Below, piece after piece: positions 9,031-19,158 of a stretch of DNA of 64,000 nt. The translations under genes and the position numbers were made by a program. Each line of letters begins with the position of its first letter. The stretch's first letter is position 1. The notes beneath the pieces were generated by a model. That model had not been told where the DNA came from, did no database searches, and saw only the letters and a list, made by a program, of their open reading frames with translations. The stretch comes from Enterococcus sp. 9D6_DIV0238 (GTDB lineage Bacteria > Bacillota > Bacilli > Lactobacillales > Enterococcaceae): contig NZ_CP147246.1 in assembly GCF_002174455.2 (NCBI RefSeq), positions 2,795,001-2,859,000 on the forward strand. The letters run 5' to 3'.

Positions 9031-9768
9031 ATGGACGTAAAAGGAAAAAATGTATTGATAACTGGCAGTACACGCGGCATTGGTAAGGCAGTTGCTTTGG
9101 CATTTGCTAAAGAAGGTGCAAATGTTGCTTTAAACGGACGTGGAGCAATCGATCCAGAACAAATTGCAGAGCTTGAAGCGTTTGGTATAAAATGTATCGG
9201 AGTTTCAGGAGATATCGCAGACTTTGGTTCTGCAGGTGAGATGATCCAAGAAGTCGTTGACAGCTTAGGTTCAATCGATGTGTTAGTGAACAATGCAGGG
9301 GTCACGAATGATAAATTATTATTGAGAATGACAGAAGAAGATTTTACTCGTTGTATCCAAATTAATTTAACTGGAACGTTCAATATGACACAACATGCAG
9401 TTAAGCGGATGATGAAACAACGTAGTGGAAGAATCATCAATATGTCCAGTGTTGTTGGTGTGATGGGAAATATAGGTCAAGCAAATTATGCGGCAAGTAA
9501 AGCTGGAGTGATTGGGTTGACTAAATCTGTTGCAAGAGAAGTAGCAGCGAGAGGAATCACGTGTAATGCAATCGCACCGGGTTTTATTCAAACAGAAATG
9601 ACAGATGTATTATCAGATAAAGTAAAAGATCAGATGAGTCAGCAAATCCCGCTGAAATCTTTTGGACAGGTCGAAGATGTCGCTGATGCGACGATCTTTT
9701 TAGCTAAAAGTCCTTATATTACAGGGCAGGTCCTAAATATAGATGGCGGCTTAGTAATGAACGGCTAA
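9031..9768 (+). CDS. fabG: 3-oxoacyl-ACP reductase
   Basis: This 245-residue short-chain dehydrogenase starts three bases after the fabD stop and has a GGGAGG site inside the fabD end. It shows the NADPH loop GSTRGIGKA at residues 11-19, NNAGV near 88, the catalytic YAASKAG (YxxxK) near 150, and the C-terminal IDGG. It reduces 3-oxoacyl-ACP to 3-hydroxyacyl-ACP. Confidence 0.93.
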   Translation: MDVKGKNVLITGSTRGIGKAVALAFAKEGANVALNGRGAIDPEQIAELEAFGIKCIGVSGDIADFGSAGEMIQEVVDSLGSIDVLVNNAGVTNDKLLLRMTEEDFTRCIQINLTGTFNMTQHAVKRMMKQRSGRIINMSSVVGVMGNIGQANYAASKAGVIGLTKSVAREVAARGITCNAIAPGFIQTEMTDVLSDKVKDQMSQQIPLKSFGQVEDVADATIFLAKSPYITGQVLNIDGGLVMNG

Positions 9769-9792
9769 AAAATGCTTGAAAGGAGCGATCGC

Positions 9793-11031
9793 ATGAATCG
9801 CGTAGTAATCACAGGTTACGGTGTTGCATCACCGATTGGAAATGATGCAGATACGTTTTTGGAAAGCTTGCAAACAGGGAAAAATGGCATAGGGCCGATC
9901 ACGAAGTTTGACGCTAGTGAAACAGGTATAACATTAGCCGCAGAGGTCAAAGAATTTCCATTTGATAAATATTTTGTGAAAAAAGATGCCAAACGAATGG
10001 ATCTATTTTCATTATATGGCATTTATGCAGCATTAGAAGCAATGGAAATGAGTCATTTAGATACTGAAAAAATCGATGTTGACCGCTTTGGTGTAATGGT
10101 AGGTTCTGGTATTGGCGGCCTGCAAACCATTCAGGATCAAGTGATTCGAATGCACGATAAAGGACCGAAAAGAGTTGGTCCGCTATTTATCCCGATGGCG
10201 ATCGGCAATATGGCTGCTGGTAATATTGCTTTACGTGTGGGTGCAAGAGGAATTTGTTCTGCTACAGTTACAGCATGTGCGACGGCCAATAACTCTATTG
10301 GTGAGGCGTTTAGAAACATCAAGCATGGCTATTCTGATGTGATTTTAGCTGGAGGAGCAGAGGCTTCGATTACTGAAATCGGCATTGCTGGATTTGCTTC
10401 ATTGACAGCTGTAACTTCTTCGGAAGACCCTAACCGTGGTTCGATTCCTTTTGATAAGGATCGTAGCGGTTTTGTCATGGGAGAAGGTTCTGGTATTTTA
10501 GTTTTAGAGTCACTAGAACATGCTCAAAAACGTGGAGCTGCGATTTTAGGAGAAATCGTTGGTTATGGTTCTAACTGTGATGCTTACCATATGACATCAC
10601 CAAGACCGGATGGCAGTGGGGCAGCGAAAGCAATGCAGTTAGCTATTGAAGAAGCATCTGTAGAAGCTGCTGCGATTGGTTACATCAACGCTCATGGTAC
10701 CAGTACACCATCGAATGATGTAGCAGAAACGAAAGCCATTCAAACAGCCCTAGGAGAAGCTTCAAAAAATGTTCGAGTGAGCAGTACAAAGAGTATGACA
10801 GGTCATTCTTTAGGAGCAACTGGCGGAATCGAAGCAATTGCAACACTAAATGCATTGCAACACCAATTCATCCCGCCAACGATCAATATCGAACAACTTG
10901 ATGAAGCAATCGAAATCGATAATATTGTCATCAATGAAAGCCAAAAGCATACGTTTGATTATGCTTTGACGAATTCATTTGGCTTTGGTGGTCATAACGC
11001 AGTACTTTGCTTAAAACGGTGGGAGGATTAA
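9793..11031 (+). CDS. fabF: 3-oxoacyl-ACP synthase II (KASII)
   Basis: AAAGGAG at 9779-9785 places the start at ATG 9793 (MNRVVITGYG, 412 residues) rather than ATG 9772. The Cys-His-His triad is visible: cysteine in TACATANNS near 163, histidine in INAHGTSTPSND near 303, and histidine in KSMTGHSLGATGG near 339. It elongates acyl-ACP with malonyl-ACP. Enterococci usually carry a second KAS (FabO) with FabN elsewhere for unsaturated fatty acids; that pair is not in this window. Confidence 0.93.
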   Translation: MNRVVITGYGVASPIGNDADTFLESLQTGKNGIGPITKFDASETGITLAAEVKEFPFDKYFVKKDAKRMDLFSLYGIYAALEAMEMSHLDTEKIDVDRFGVMVGSGIGGLQTIQDQVIRMHDKGPKRVGPLFIPMAIGNMAAGNIALRVGARGICSATVTACATANNSIGEAFRNIKHGYSDVILAGGAEASITEIGIAGFASLTAVTSSEDPNRGSIPFDKDRSGFVMGEGSGILVLESLEHAQKRGAAILGEIVGYGSNCDAYHMTSPRPDGSGAAKAMQLAIEEASVEAAAIGYINAHGTSTPSNDVAETKAIQTALGEASKNVRVSSTKSMTGHSLGATGGIEAIATLNALQHQFIPPTINIEQLDEAIEIDNIVINESQKHTFDYALTNSFGFGGHNAVLCLKRWED

Positions 11032-11032
11032 C

Positions 11033-11530
11033 ATGAATATCAATGAGGTAAAAGAATTATTAACGCAATTCGATCAATCTACACTGACTGAATTTGATTT
11101 AAAAGAAGGTTCATTTGGTCTTTATATGAATAAAAATAAAGGTACGCAAAGAGTTGTTTCTATTGATGAGAATCAGCCAGCCGTGAATTCTAATCCAACT
11201 GTTCAAACAGTTTCAGATCATTCTATGGAGCAAAATACAGCGGTCAATGAGCCCACTGAAAGTGCTCCTGTTCCGTTAGCAGAAAATACAGAAGAAATCG
11301 TTTCGCCAATTGTTGGTGTTGTTTATTTGAAACCAGCCCCTGATAAAGAAAATTTCAAGCAGGTTGGGGATACTGTGAAAAAAGGTGAAGTCATCTGTAT
11401 CGTTGAAGCGATGAAATTGATGAACGAGATTACTGCGACTGTTGATGGCGTAATCACTGAGATTCTGATACAAAATGAAGATGTTGTTGAGTTTAATCAG
11501 CCATTATTCCGTGTATCAAAAGGAGTGTAA
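11033..11530 (+). CDS. accB: Biotin carboxyl carrier protein of acetyl-CoA carboxylase
   Basis: A 165-residue protein behind GGGAGG. The N-terminal helix region is followed by a flexible middle rich in P, V, T and E (about residues 45-85), then a C-terminal biotinyl domain with the biotin lysine in EAMKLMNE near 127. It carries carboxybiotin between AccC and AccA/AccD. Confidence 0.92.
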   Translation: MNINEVKELLTQFDQSTLTEFDLKEGSFGLYMNKNKGTQRVVSIDENQPAVNSNPTVQTVSDHSMEQNTAVNEPTESAPVPLAENTEEIVSPIVGVVYLKPAPDKENFKQVGDTVKKGEVICIVEAMKLMNEITATVDGVITEILIQNEDVVEFNQPLFRVSKGV

Positions 11531-11532
11531 GT

Positions 11533-11952
11533 ATGAATATTCAGGAAATCAAAGAAATCATCCCCCATCGTTATCCTTTTTTATTATTAGATACAGTTGA
11601 GGAAATCGTTATTGGCGAAAAAGTGATCGCTAAAAAAAATGTTACGATCAATGAGCCGTTTTTCCAAGGGCATTTTCCAGGTGAACCGGTCATGCCGGGG
11701 GTTTTGATACTTGAGGCCTTAGCACAAGCTGGCGCTGTAGCATTATTATCTATGCCTGACTTCAAAGGGAAAACAGCGTATTTCGGTGGTATTGATAAAG
11801 CAAAATTTAGACAAAAAGTTGTTCCTGGCGATACATTGATGCTAGAGGTAGAAATTGTGAAAGTAAAATCAGTTGCCGGGATCGGCAAAGCAACTGCGAC
11901 TGTGAACGGTAAAAAAGTAGCAGAAGCAGAATTGACCTTTATGATTGGATAG
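11533..11952 (+). CDS. fabZ: 3-hydroxyacyl-ACP dehydratase
   Basis: A 139-residue hot-dog fold protein behind AAAGGAG. The catalytic histidine and glutamate are in [20 protein letters not shown] (residues about 46-66). It dehydrates 3-hydroxyacyl-ACP to trans-2-enoyl-ACP. Whether it also isomerises (FabN type) cannot be told from sequence by eye; its operon place matches E. faecalis FabZ. Confidence 0.9.
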   Translation: MNIQEIKEIIPHRYPFLLLDTVEEIVIGEKVIAKKNVTINEPFFQGHFPGEPVMPGVLILEALAQAGAVALLSMPDFKGKTAYFGGIDKAKFRQKVVPGDTLMLEVEIVKVKSVAGIGKATATVNGKKVAEAELTFMIG

Positions 11953-11959
11953 GTGAGCT

Positions 11960-13330
11960 ATGTTTTCAAAAGTTTTAATCGCAAATCGAGGAGAAATAGC
12001 AGTTCGGATCATTCGTGCATGCCGTGAGCTAGGTATTCAGACTGTTGCAGTATACTCTGAAGCTGATAGGGAAGCATTGCACACACAACTTGCAGATGAA
12101 GCAATTTGTATTGGACCGGCCAAGGCAGCAGATTCTTATTTAAATGTTCAGCACGTATTGAGTGCGGCAATCGTTACGAATGCAGAAGCGATTCATCCTG
12201 GCTTCGGTTTTTTATCAGAAAATAGTCAGTTTGCTGCGATGTGTGAGGAATGTAATATTACTTTTATTGGTCCTAAGGCAGAAACGATCGATGCAATGGG
12301 CAATAAGATCAACGCCCGCACGTTGATGCAAAAAGCAGATGTTCCAGTGATACCTGGCAGTACTGGAGTAATCAATTCGGTAAAGGAAGCACTGGAAATC
12401 GCAAATACGATTGGTTATCCTGTAATGTTGAAGGCTGCAGCCGGCGGTGGAGGCAAAGGGATTCGTAAAGTTTTAACGAAAGATGAGCTGCCGCAGCATT
12501 TTACATCTGCTCAACAAGAAGCGAAGGCTGCTTTCGGTAACGATGATATGTACTTGGAGAAAATCATTTATCCTGCGCGCCACATTGAAGTTCAGATTTT
12601 AGGTGACAAGTATGGGCATGTGATCCATTTGGGCGAACGTGATTGTTCCTTGCAAAGAAACAATCAAAAAGTTCTTGAAGAATCTCCATCTATTGCTATT
12701 ACACCTGAAAAGCGCCAGTTGTTAGGAGAAACGGCTGTACGAGCTGCTAAAGCTGTTCATTATGAAAATGCTGGAACCATTGAATTTTTGATGGATGTAG
12801 ATGGAGAATTTTATTTCATGGAAATGAATACGCGTATTCAGGTAGAGCATCCAGTTACAGAAATGGTTACAGGCATCGATCTTGTAAAAGCACAGTTAAA
12901 AATTGCTGCAGGGGAAGAATTACCTTACACCCAGAAAGATGTGATAATGACTGGTCATGCCATCGAGTGCCGAATAAATGCGGAAAATCCAGCATTTAAT
13001 TTTGCTCCTTCACCAGGGAAGATCAATAATTTATTATTGCCAAGCGGTGGTATGGGGCTAAGAGTAGATAGTGCAATGTATTCGGGCTATTCAATTCCGC
13101 CGTATTATGATTCGATGATCGCAAAAGTTATTGTTCATGGATCGGATCGAATGGATGCTTTGATGAAAATGCAGCGAGCCTTAAATGAGATCGTAACAGA
13201 TGGCATTATTACAAATGCTGAATTTCAGCTGGATTTGATCACTCACGACAATGTATTGGCTGGAGAATACGATACTAGCTTTTTACAAGAAACATTTTTA
13301 CCAAATTGGAAACCAGAAAGCGATAATTAA
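11960..13330 (+). CDS. accC: Biotin carboxylase subunit of acetyl-CoA carboxylase
   Basis: A 456-residue ATP-grasp enzyme. It starts with [17 protein letters not shown], has the glycine-rich ATP loop [11 protein letters not shown] near 160, the [13 protein letters not shown] segment near 227, and the [14 protein letters not shown] active site near 287. It carboxylates the biotin on AccB with bicarbonate and ATP. It lies 7 bases after fabZ in the same operon. Confidence 0.93.
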   Translation: MFSKVLIANRGEIAVRIIRACRELGIQTVAVYSEADREALHTQLADEAICIGPAKAADSYLNVQHVLSAAIVTNAEAIHPGFGFLSENSQFAAMCEECNITFIGPKAETIDAMGNKINARTLMQKADVPVIPGSTGVINSVKEALEIANTIGYPVMLKAAAGGGGKGIRKVLTKDELPQHFTSAQQEAKAAFGNDDMYLEKIIYPARHIEVQILGDKYGHVIHLGERDCSLQRNNQKVLEESPSIAITPEKRQLLGETAVRAAKAVHYENAGTIEFLMDVDGEFYFMEMNTRIQVEHPVTEMVTGIDLVKAQLKIAAGEELPYTQKDVIMTGHAIECRINAENPAFNFAPSPGKINNLLLPSGGMGLRVDSAMYSGYSIPPYYDSMIAKVIVHGSDRMDALMKMQRALNEIVTDGIITNAEFQLDLITHDNVLAGEYDTSFLQETFLPNWKPESDN

Positions 13331-13344
13331 AAAGGAGCAGGTGT

Positions 13345-14211
13345 ATGGCTTTATTTAAAAAGAAAAACTACATTAGAATCAATCCGAATCGCGCGGGGGA
13401 CCAATCTTCTGTAAAAAAACCAGCAGTTCCTGACAATATGTGGGCCAAGTGTCCATGTTGTAAACGAACACTGTATACAAAAGATATGGGGGCAGAGAAA
13501 GTCTGCCCTTATTGTGGTTATAGTTTTAGGATCGGTGCTTGGGAAAGGCTTGCGTTGACGGTTGATGAGAAGAGTTTTGAAGAATGGGATACAGACATCG
13601 AAACGAAAGACCCGCTAAACTTTCCGGATTATCTAGAAAAAATCACTAAAATGCAGGAAAAAACGGAGCTTCATGAAGCTGTTTTGACTGGGAAAGCTCG
13701 TATTGATGAACAAGAAATTGCGATCGGTGTGATGGATGCTAATTTTATTATGGGAAGCATGGGAACAGTTGTGGGAGAAAAAATCACCCGCTTATTTGAA
13801 CGAGCAACACAGTTACGATTGCCGGTAGTCATTTTTACAGCTTCCGGTGGAGCACGAATGCAGGAAGGGATTTTTTCTCTGATGCAAATGGCAAAAATTT
13901 CAGCCGCTCTTAAGCGTCATAGTAAGGCTGGGTTGCTTTATGTAACAGTTTTGACGGATCCAACGACTGGAGGCGTTACTGCTAGTTTCGCAATGGATGG
14001 CGATATTATTTTAGCTGAGCCGCAAAGTTTGATTGGTTTCGCAGGACGTCGTGTGATCGAACAGACGATTCGTCAAAAATTACCTGATGATTTCCAAAAG
14101 GCAGAATTTTTACTGGATCACGGCTTTGTCGATCAAATTGTCGTTAGAAATCAATTACGGGAAGTTCTTAGTAAATTGATAAAGCTCCATACGATGAAAG
14201 GGTGGGAATAA
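13345..14211 (+). CDS. accD: Acetyl-CoA carboxylase carboxyltransferase beta subunit
   Basis: A 288-residue crotonase-fold subunit behind AAAGGAG. The N-terminus has the four-cysteine zinc ribbon (CPCC near 36 and CPYC near 55) typical of AccD. The GGARMQEG and [11 protein letters not shown] oxyanion-hole segments follow near 170 and 207. It works with AccA to move CO2 from biotin to acetyl-CoA. Confidence 0.93.
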   Translation: MALFKKKNYIRINPNRAGDQSSVKKPAVPDNMWAKCPCCKRTLYTKDMGAEKVCPYCGYSFRIGAWERLALTVDEKSFEEWDTDIETKDPLNFPDYLEKITKMQEKTELHEAVLTGKARIDEQEIAIGVMDANFIMGSMGTVVGEKITRLFERATQLRLPVVIFTASGGARMQEGIFSLMQMAKISAALKRHSKAGLLYVTVLTDPTTGGVTASFAMDGDIILAEPQSLIGFAGRRVIEQTIRQKLPDDFQKAEFLLDHGFVDQIVVRNQLREVLSKLIKLHTMKGWE

Positions 14212-14212
14212 A

Positions 14213-14998
14213 ATGGAAAAAACAGCCAATGATATTGTCACCCTAGCCAGAGCACAAGATCGTTTTACATCTTTAGAATATATCGATGCAGTTTTTGATG
14301 ACTTTATGGAATTTCATGGCGATCGCTATTTTGGTGATGATTTAGCAGTTGTCGGTGGTATTGCGACTTTAGATGAAAAACCAATCACTGTAGTCGGCAT
14401 TCAAAAAGGGCGTAATTTACCAGAAAATATTGATCGCAATTTTGGTGCGCCGCATCCAGAAGGATATCGGAAAGCCTTACGATTGATGAAACAAGCAGAA
14501 AAATTTGGTCGCCCAGTGATTACTTTTATTAATACGGCGGGTGCTTATTGCGGGATTGAAGCAGAAGAACGCGGTGAAGGTGAAGCAATTGCCAGAAACT
14601 TATTGGAAATGTCCGATCTAAAGGTTCCAATTATTGCCATCATTATCGGCGAAGGTGGTAGTGGCGGAGCTTTAGCACTTGCTGTAGGTGATGAAGTTTG
14701 GATGCTGGAGCATACGATATATGCAGTATTGTCTCCAGAAGGGTTTGCTTCGATATTGTGGAAGGACGGTAGTCGTGCAAAAGAGGCAGCGGAACTGATG
14801 AAAATCACAGCAAATGAGTTAAAAGAATTGACGATCATTGATCGAGTGATACCAGAAGAAATGAACGGTGAAGCTTTAGAACAACCTCAAATCAATCGAA
14901 TGATTCAAAAAGCACTTATTAGTAAATTAAAAGAATTAGCCCAACTTGATACAGAGACGTTACTAGAAAAACGTTACGAACGTTTCCGTAAATATTAA
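14213..14998 (+). CDS. accA: Acetyl-CoA carboxylase carboxyltransferase alpha subunit
   Basis: A 261-residue protein whose ATG follows the accD stop by one base; the GTGGGA site lies within accD. It carries the [15 protein letters not shown] oxyanion segment near 145 and [13 protein letters not shown] near 170. It is the last gene of the FASII operon; the following 300 bases hold repeats and a terminator. Confidence 0.93.
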   Translation: MEKTANDIVTLARAQDRFTSLEYIDAVFDDFMEFHGDRYFGDDLAVVGGIATLDEKPITVVGIQKGRNLPENIDRNFGAPHPEGYRKALRLMKQAEKFGRPVITFINTAGAYCGIEAEERGEGEAIARNLLEMSDLKVPIIAIIIGEGGSGGALALAVGDEVWMLEHTIYAVLSPEGFASILWKDGSRAKEAAELMKITANELKELTIIDRVIPEEMNGEALEQPQINRMIQKALISKLKELAQLDTETLLEKRYERFRKY

Positions 14999-15000
14999 GC

Positions 15001-15302
15001 CAAAACGGGAATGTGACTGGTTCGAGCAATTGGAGTAAAAATAGAACAGTATGTTTTTTATATTGCTCAGTTTTTTGAAATTGCCGAGGGATCTGACTTT
15101 TGGCTATTATTTATCAAGAATTAGAGAGGTTGAGACAGAGGTGTTCAACTCCGAGAAATAAGAAGGAATTCACGGAAATTGATCTTCAAATTTTTGTGAA
15201 TTTCAGCTTATATCCGAAGGAGTTACTTCTGTTCTCACCGTTTATTCATTTTAAAGGGACTGGGTGGTAACTCATAGAGTTATGTCCCAGTCCCTCGTTT
15301 TT
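15001..15302 (+). repeat. Composite of two dispersed intergenic repeat elements (A then B)
   Basis: Bases 15010-15110 align by eye with 22360-22460 (both have a hairpin around ATTGCTC, then TTTTTTG, then a TCTGACTTTTG or TTTGACTTTTG end). Bases 15131-15302 align with 61966-62076 (TGAGACA head, GAGAAATAAGAAG core, TTTATTC before the tail). The tail is a GGGACTGGG hairpin with a T run. There is no gene in this stretch. Confidence 0.65.
15256..15302. terminator. Terminator closing the FASII operon
   Basis: Stem GGGACTGGG...AACT / AGTT...CCCAGTCCC at 15256-15294 with CGTTTTTT behind it. It is the tail of the repeat element and lies between the convergent accA and VOC genes. Confidence 0.8.
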
Positions 15303-15306
15303 TCCG

Positions 15307-15699
15307 TCAATCACTGTAGACTTCTGAGATCGACCAGATAAAGCCAAAAGGATCTTTGATATTTGCTACTTTGAATTTGTTTGGAACAATGGTTATAGGC
15401 ATTTCTAAAGTACAGCCGGCATCAAGACTTTTTTCTACAAGTTCGTCAACATTGTCACAGATGAGCTGGATGCAAAATGGTATGCCGTTTAACGTTAAAG
15501 GAGACTTTGCTTCGGAGCCAGGTTGCTCATCTGCTAATGCGAATAAACTTTCACCGATGCTAAAGCGAGCAGAACTGCCTTCCTCTGAATGATTCAGTTC
15601 GATTCTTTTAGCATTAAACAGCTCTTCATAAAAGTTTATGGCTGTCTCTGTTTTTGGAACAAAAAGATTGATAGATGCTTTTTTGATCGTTACGCTCAT
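15307..15699 (-). CDS. VOC superfamily (glyoxalase/PhnB-like) protein
   Basis: The start is ATG 15699 behind GAGGAAT (130 residues, MSVTIKKASINLF); the longer frame to 15810 has no ribosome site. The pattern of two beta-alpha-beta-beta-beta modules fits: LFVPKTETAINFYEELFNA in the first, VDELVEKSLDAG and IKDPFGFIWSISE in the second. PhnB/YdhE-like VOC proteins often have no known substrate and can bind metals or drugs. No function is assigned. Confidence 0.75.
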   Translation of the reverse strand: MSVTIKKASINLFVPKTETAINFYEELFNAKRIELNHSEEGSSARFSIGESLFALADEQPGSEAKSPLTLNGIPFCIQLICDNVDELVEKSLDAGCTLEMPITIVPNKFKVANIKDPFGFIWSISEVYSD

Positions 15700-15836
15700 T
15701 GAGATTCCTCGTTTCATTTTGTTTAAAAAAAGTGTACCATACAAAGTGAAAACAAGGGAAAACGATTGCTTATAACAGAAATTATGTATGAATGAATTTC
15801 TGATTAGCATTTATAGAAATTTTTAGGAAAATGCAG

Positions 15837-15880
15837 TATAATACATACTTAAGGAGTGCTGGTCTAGTACTCCTTTCATT
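15837..15880 (+). promoter_or_regulatory. -10 element and leader hairpin of the yqeG block
   Basis: TATAAT at 15837-15842 has only a weak -35 (TAGAAA, 17 bases upstream). The leader holds AAGGAGT/ACTCCTT arms at about 15851-15876 that would pair and could mask or compete with a ribosome site. The true yqeG site is AAAGGAG further downstream. Confidence 0.4.
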
Positions 15881-15916
15881 ATGAGAAAATTCATCGTGAG
15901 GATGAAAGGAGTTTCT

Positions 15917-16444
15917 ATGTTTTCAAAATTTAAACCAACATGGATGGTTGATGCGATCTATAAAATCACCCCGAATCAATTAAAAAAAATGGGGATCAAA
16001 GCGGTCTTAACAGATTTAGATAATACATTGATTGCCTGGGACAACCCTGATGGCACAGAAGAATTACTAACGTGGATCTTGGAGATGAAAAATGCTGGGA
16101 TTCCAGTTGTAGTTGTGTCTAACAATAAATCCAGCCGAATCAAACGAGCTGTCGAAAAATTTGATCTAGCGTATGTATCAAGAGCTCTGAAGCCTTCTAC
16201 AAGAGGATTTAGAGAAGCTAAAAAAATGTTGAATTTAAAGCCGAGTGAGTTAGTGATGGTGGGCGATCAAATCATGACAGATATCCGCGGTGCTAATGCA
16301 GCTGGGATCAGAAACATTTTAGTACGTCCTATCGTAGATACGGATGGCTGGAATACACGAATCAATCGATTTTTTGAACGTAAAATCATGAAACACTTAG
16401 CGAAAAAGCACCCGGATATGGTGTGGAAAGGCGGACTAGAATGA
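15917..16444 (+). CDS. yqeG: YqeG-family HAD-type phosphatase
   Basis: The start is ATG 15917 behind AAAGGAG (175 residues, MFSKFKPTWMVDAIY). HAD motifs are LTDLDNTL (motif I, near 33), VVSNN (motif II, near 80), and the K/GDQIMTDIRGAN motif IV near 120. It belongs to the YqeG IIIA family of small phosphatases; the substrate is not established. Its stop overlaps the start of yqeH (ATGA), so the two are translationally coupled. Confidence 0.85.
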   Translation: MFSKFKPTWMVDAIYKITPNQLKKMGIKAVLTDLDNTLIAWDNPDGTEELLTWILEMKNAGIPVVVVSNNKSSRIKRAVEKFDLAYVSRALKPSTRGFREAKKMLNLKPSELVMVGDQIMTDIRGANAAGIRNILVRPIVDTDGWNTRINRFFERKIMKHLAKKHPDMVWKGGLE

Positions 16445-17556
16445 GTGAACTTGAAGAAATTCACTGTATAGGCTGTGGCGCAGTCATTCAAACAGAGCTT
16501 CCTGATGAATTAGGTTATACGCCAAAAGCGGCGTTAGAAAAAGGCTTGGAGACAGGCGAGGTTTATTGCCAACGCTGTTTTCGCTTGAGACACTACAATG
16601 ATATCCAGGATGTTCATTTAACTGATGATGACTTTTTACGTCTGTTGAATGAGCTAGGTCGTGAAGATGCTTTGATCGTGAACGTCATTGATATTTTTGA
16701 CTTCAACGGGTCATTGATTCCAGGTCTGCATCGTTTTATTGGTGATAATCCAGTATTGATGGTGGGCAATAAAGTCGATATCTTGCCAAAATCATTAAAG
16801 AAACCGAAAATGATCCAGTGGATGAGAGAACGGGCGCATGAAGAAGGGTTGCGTCCAGTTGACGTATTATTGACAAGTGCGAAGAAACCACAGGAAATGG
16901 AAAATTTGCTTGAAACGATCGAAAAACATCGTGAAGGTAGAGATGTTTATGTAGTGGGGGTGACCAATGTTGGGAAATCAACACTGATCAATCAAATCAT
17001 CAAGCAAACGGCTGGTGTGAAGGATGTTATCACAACGTCGCAATTTCCAGGGACAACATTAGATAAAATCGAGATCCCGTTAGATGATGGTCATTTCTTG
17101 ATCGATACGCCAGGAATCATTCATCGTCACCAAATGGCTCATTATCTAGGTAAAAAAGATTTGAAATTGATTGCTCCGCAAAAAGAAATAAAACCAAAAG
17201 TTTATCAGTTGAACCCAGAGCAGACCCTATTCTTGGGTGGATTAGCTCGTTTTGATTTTGTTCAGGGGGAACGTAGCTCATTTATCGCTTATGTTTCTAA
17301 TGATCTGTCTATCCACAGAACGAAGTTAGCAAAAGCAACAGAGTTTTACGAAAAACATGTTGGCGGATTGTTACAACCGCCGCGCCCAAATGAAGTGGCA
17401 GACTTTCCAGAGTTGGTTCGCTTTGAATTTTCGATCAAAGAAAAAACAGATATCGTCTTTGCGGGGTTAGGTTGGATCACTGTGATGCAACCTTGTGTAG
17501 TTGCAGGCTGGGCTCCCAAAGGCGTCGATGTTTTAAGAAGAAAAGCATTGATATAA
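16441..17556 (+). CDS. yqeH: Ribosome biogenesis GTPase YqeH (circularly permuted)
   Basis: The start is ATG 16441 (371 residues, MSELEEIHCIGCGAV), overlapping the yqeG stop. It has an N-terminal four-cysteine zinc finger (CIGC near 9, CQRC near 42). The GTPase motifs are permuted: G4 (GNKVD) and G5 (TSAK) come before G1 (GVTNVGKST, near 182) and G3 (DTPG, near 222). YqeH is needed for 30S subunit assembly. The C-terminal domain probably binds RNA or protein. Confidence 0.92.
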   Translation: MSELEEIHCIGCGAVIQTELPDELGYTPKAALEKGLETGEVYCQRCFRLRHYNDIQDVHLTDDDFLRLLNELGREDALIVNVIDIFDFNGSLIPGLHRFIGDNPVLMVGNKVDILPKSLKKPKMIQWMRERAHEEGLRPVDVLLTSAKKPQEMENLLETIEKHREGRDVYVVGVTNVGKSTLINQIIKQTAGVKDVITTSQFPGTTLDKIEIPLDDGHFLIDTPGIIHRHQMAHYLGKKDLKLIAPQKEIKPKVYQLNPEQTLFLGGLARFDFVQGERSSFIAYVSNDLSIHRTKLAKATEFYEKHVGGLLQPPRPNEVADFPELVRFEFSIKEKTDIVFAGLGWITVMQPCVVAGWAPKGVDVLRRKALI

Positions 17557-17587
17557 AAACGAGTGAACATAGAGAGAAGGAAAATTA

Positions 17588-17899
17588 GTGGAATTAAGAG
17601 GAAAACAAAAGCGTTATTTACGTAGTCAAGCCCATCATTTACAACCGATCTTTCAAATCGGTAAAGGTGGATTAAATTCAGCGATGGTCGTACAGATCAA
17701 CGAAGCACTAGAAAAGCGCGAACTGATCAAAGTCACACTATTGCAAAATACAGATGAAATAGCTGAAGAAGTAGCAGAATCTTTAAAAACTGAGATTCAT
17801 TGCGACATCGTTCAAATCATCGGTCGTGTACTCGTTTTATTTAAACCATCATCAAAAGAAAAATACCAAAAGATCTCTAAAGAAGTTAAAGCAATTTAA
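17588..17899 (+). CDS. yhbY: CRM-domain RNA-binding protein YhbY
   Basis: A 103-residue protein starting at GTG behind AGAGAAGG. It has the CRM/YhbY fold signature: LRGKQKRYLRSQAH at the start and a GKGG loop near 30 (IGKGGLNSAMV). It associates with pre-50S particles in other bacteria. It lies between yqeH and nadD in the usual Firmicutes order. Confidence 0.9.
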   Translation: MELRGKQKRYLRSQAHHLQPIFQIGKGGLNSAMVVQINEALEKRELIKVTLLQNTDEIAEEVAESLKTEIHCDIVQIIGRVLVLFKPSSKEKYQKISKEVKAI

Positions 17900-17918
17900 A
17901 CCTTGGAGGGAAGTAAAA

Positions 17919-18563
17919 ATGGGGACAAGTACGAATGCTGCATTGAAAACGCAAGTGATTGTTGAAGAAGCTGAATTATTTCAAAAACGAAAGCAAGTAG
18001 GAATTTTAGGCGGTAATTTTAATCCAGTTCATACAGCTCATTTAGTGATGGCAGACCAAGTGCAACAACAGCTTGGTTTGGATAAAGTTTATTTGATGCC
18101 GAGCTATTTGTCGCCGCATGTGGATGAAAAACAGACGATCGACAGTGAGCATCGCTTAAATATGCTAGAGTTGGCGATTGCTGACAACAGCAATTTAGCG
18201 ATTGAACCAATTGAGTTATTTCGTAAAGGCAAAAGTTATACCTATGATACGATGAAGGCCTTGACCCAAAACAATCCCGATACAGATTATTATTTCATCA
18301 TTGGTGGAGACATGGTAGAATATTTACCAAAGTGGTATAAAATCGATGAATTATTGACACTTACCAATTTTGTTGGGATTCGCCGACCTAATTATGGGAC
18401 GATCACATCGTACCCGATCATTTGGGTCGATGTTCCGCAAATGGATATTAGTTCGACCTTGATTCGTGAAAAAATGAAAAATGGCTGTTCGACTCGTTAC
18501 TTACTGCCTGATAGTGTGATACACTATATAGAAGAAAAGGGGCTGTATGTCGATGAAATTTAG
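17919..18563 (+). CDS. nadD: Nicotinate-nucleotide adenylyltransferase
   Basis: GGAGGG just upstream sets the start at ATG 17919 (214 residues). The nucleotidyltransferase motif GGNFNPVHTAHL (a GxFxPxHxGH variant) is near residue 31 and the ISSTLIRE motif near 185. It joins ATP and nicotinate mononucleotide to give deamido-NAD. About 25 residues precede the core compared with B. subtilis NadD, a feature also of other enterococcal copies. Its end overlaps yqeK. Confidence 0.92.
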   Translation: MGTSTNAALKTQVIVEEAELFQKRKQVGILGGNFNPVHTAHLVMADQVQQQLGLDKVYLMPSYLSPHVDEKQTIDSEHRLNMLELAIADNSNLAIEPIELFRKGKSYTYDTMKALTQNNPDTDYYFIIGGDMVEYLPKWYKIDELLTLTNFVGIRRPNYGTITSYPIIWVDVPQMDISSTLIREKMKNGCSTRYLLPDSVIHYIEEKGLYVDEI

Positions 18564-19158
18564 CGGAGCTTATACATCCTTAAAACGAGAAGAACTAATG
18601 CAAAAAGTTCAAATGCGTATGAGTGAACGTCGTTTTTTACACGTATTAGGTGTGGAAGAAACGGCTGTTGCCTTAGCAGCTAAATACGGCGCTTCCGAAG
18701 AAAGAGCCAGTATTGCAGCTTTGACTCATGATTATGCAAAAGAACGTCCAGATGAAGAATTTGAATTGATTATTCAGCGGGATGGATATGACCCTGAGCT
18801 TTTAGCCTATGGAAACGCAATATGGCATGGGTTGGTCGGTGCTAGTATGGTGGAAAGAGAGCTTGGTATAGAAGATGAAGAAATTCTTCAGGCGATTCGT
18901 CTTCATACAACAGGTGCTGCTGAGATGAGTTTGTTGGATAAGATCATTTACGTTGCTGATTATATTGAACCTGGTCGAGATTTTCCAGGAGTGAAGGAAG
19001 CAAGAGAATTATCTTTACTTGATTTAGATAAAGCTGTTGCTTACGAAACGAAGCATACACTGATGCATTTAATTGAAAAAGAACAAAAAATTTATCCCAA
19101 AACAATTGAAACATATAATTATTGGGTAAGTAAGAAAAGAGGAAAAGATCATAGATAG
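18547..19158 (+). CDS. yqeK: YqeK-type HD hydrolase (symmetrical Ap4A hydrolase)
   Basis: A 203-residue protein with ATG at 18547 (AAAGGGG upstream) or 18553. The HD-domain metal ligands are visible as H in RFLHVLGV, HDYAKE (near 60), H in IWHGLVG and H in IRLHTTG. YqeK enzymes split diadenosine tetraphosphate to ADP. It overlaps the nadD end by 17 bases and its own last bases hold the ribosome site of rsfS. Confidence 0.87.
   Translation: MSMKFSGAYTSLKREELMQKVQMRMSERRFLHVLGVEETAVALAAKYGASEERASIAALTHDYAKERPDEEFELIIQRDGYDPELLAYGNAIWHGLVGASMVERELGIEDEEILQAIRLHTTGAAEMSLLDKIIYVADYIEPGRDFPGVKEARELSLLDLDKAVAYETKHTLMHLIEKEQKIYPKTIETYNYWVSKKRGKDHR

Noticed and set aside
8961-9440. A 159-residue minus-strand frame inside fabG
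   Set aside because: It is opposite strongly conserved fabD/fabG sequence, with no ribosome site.
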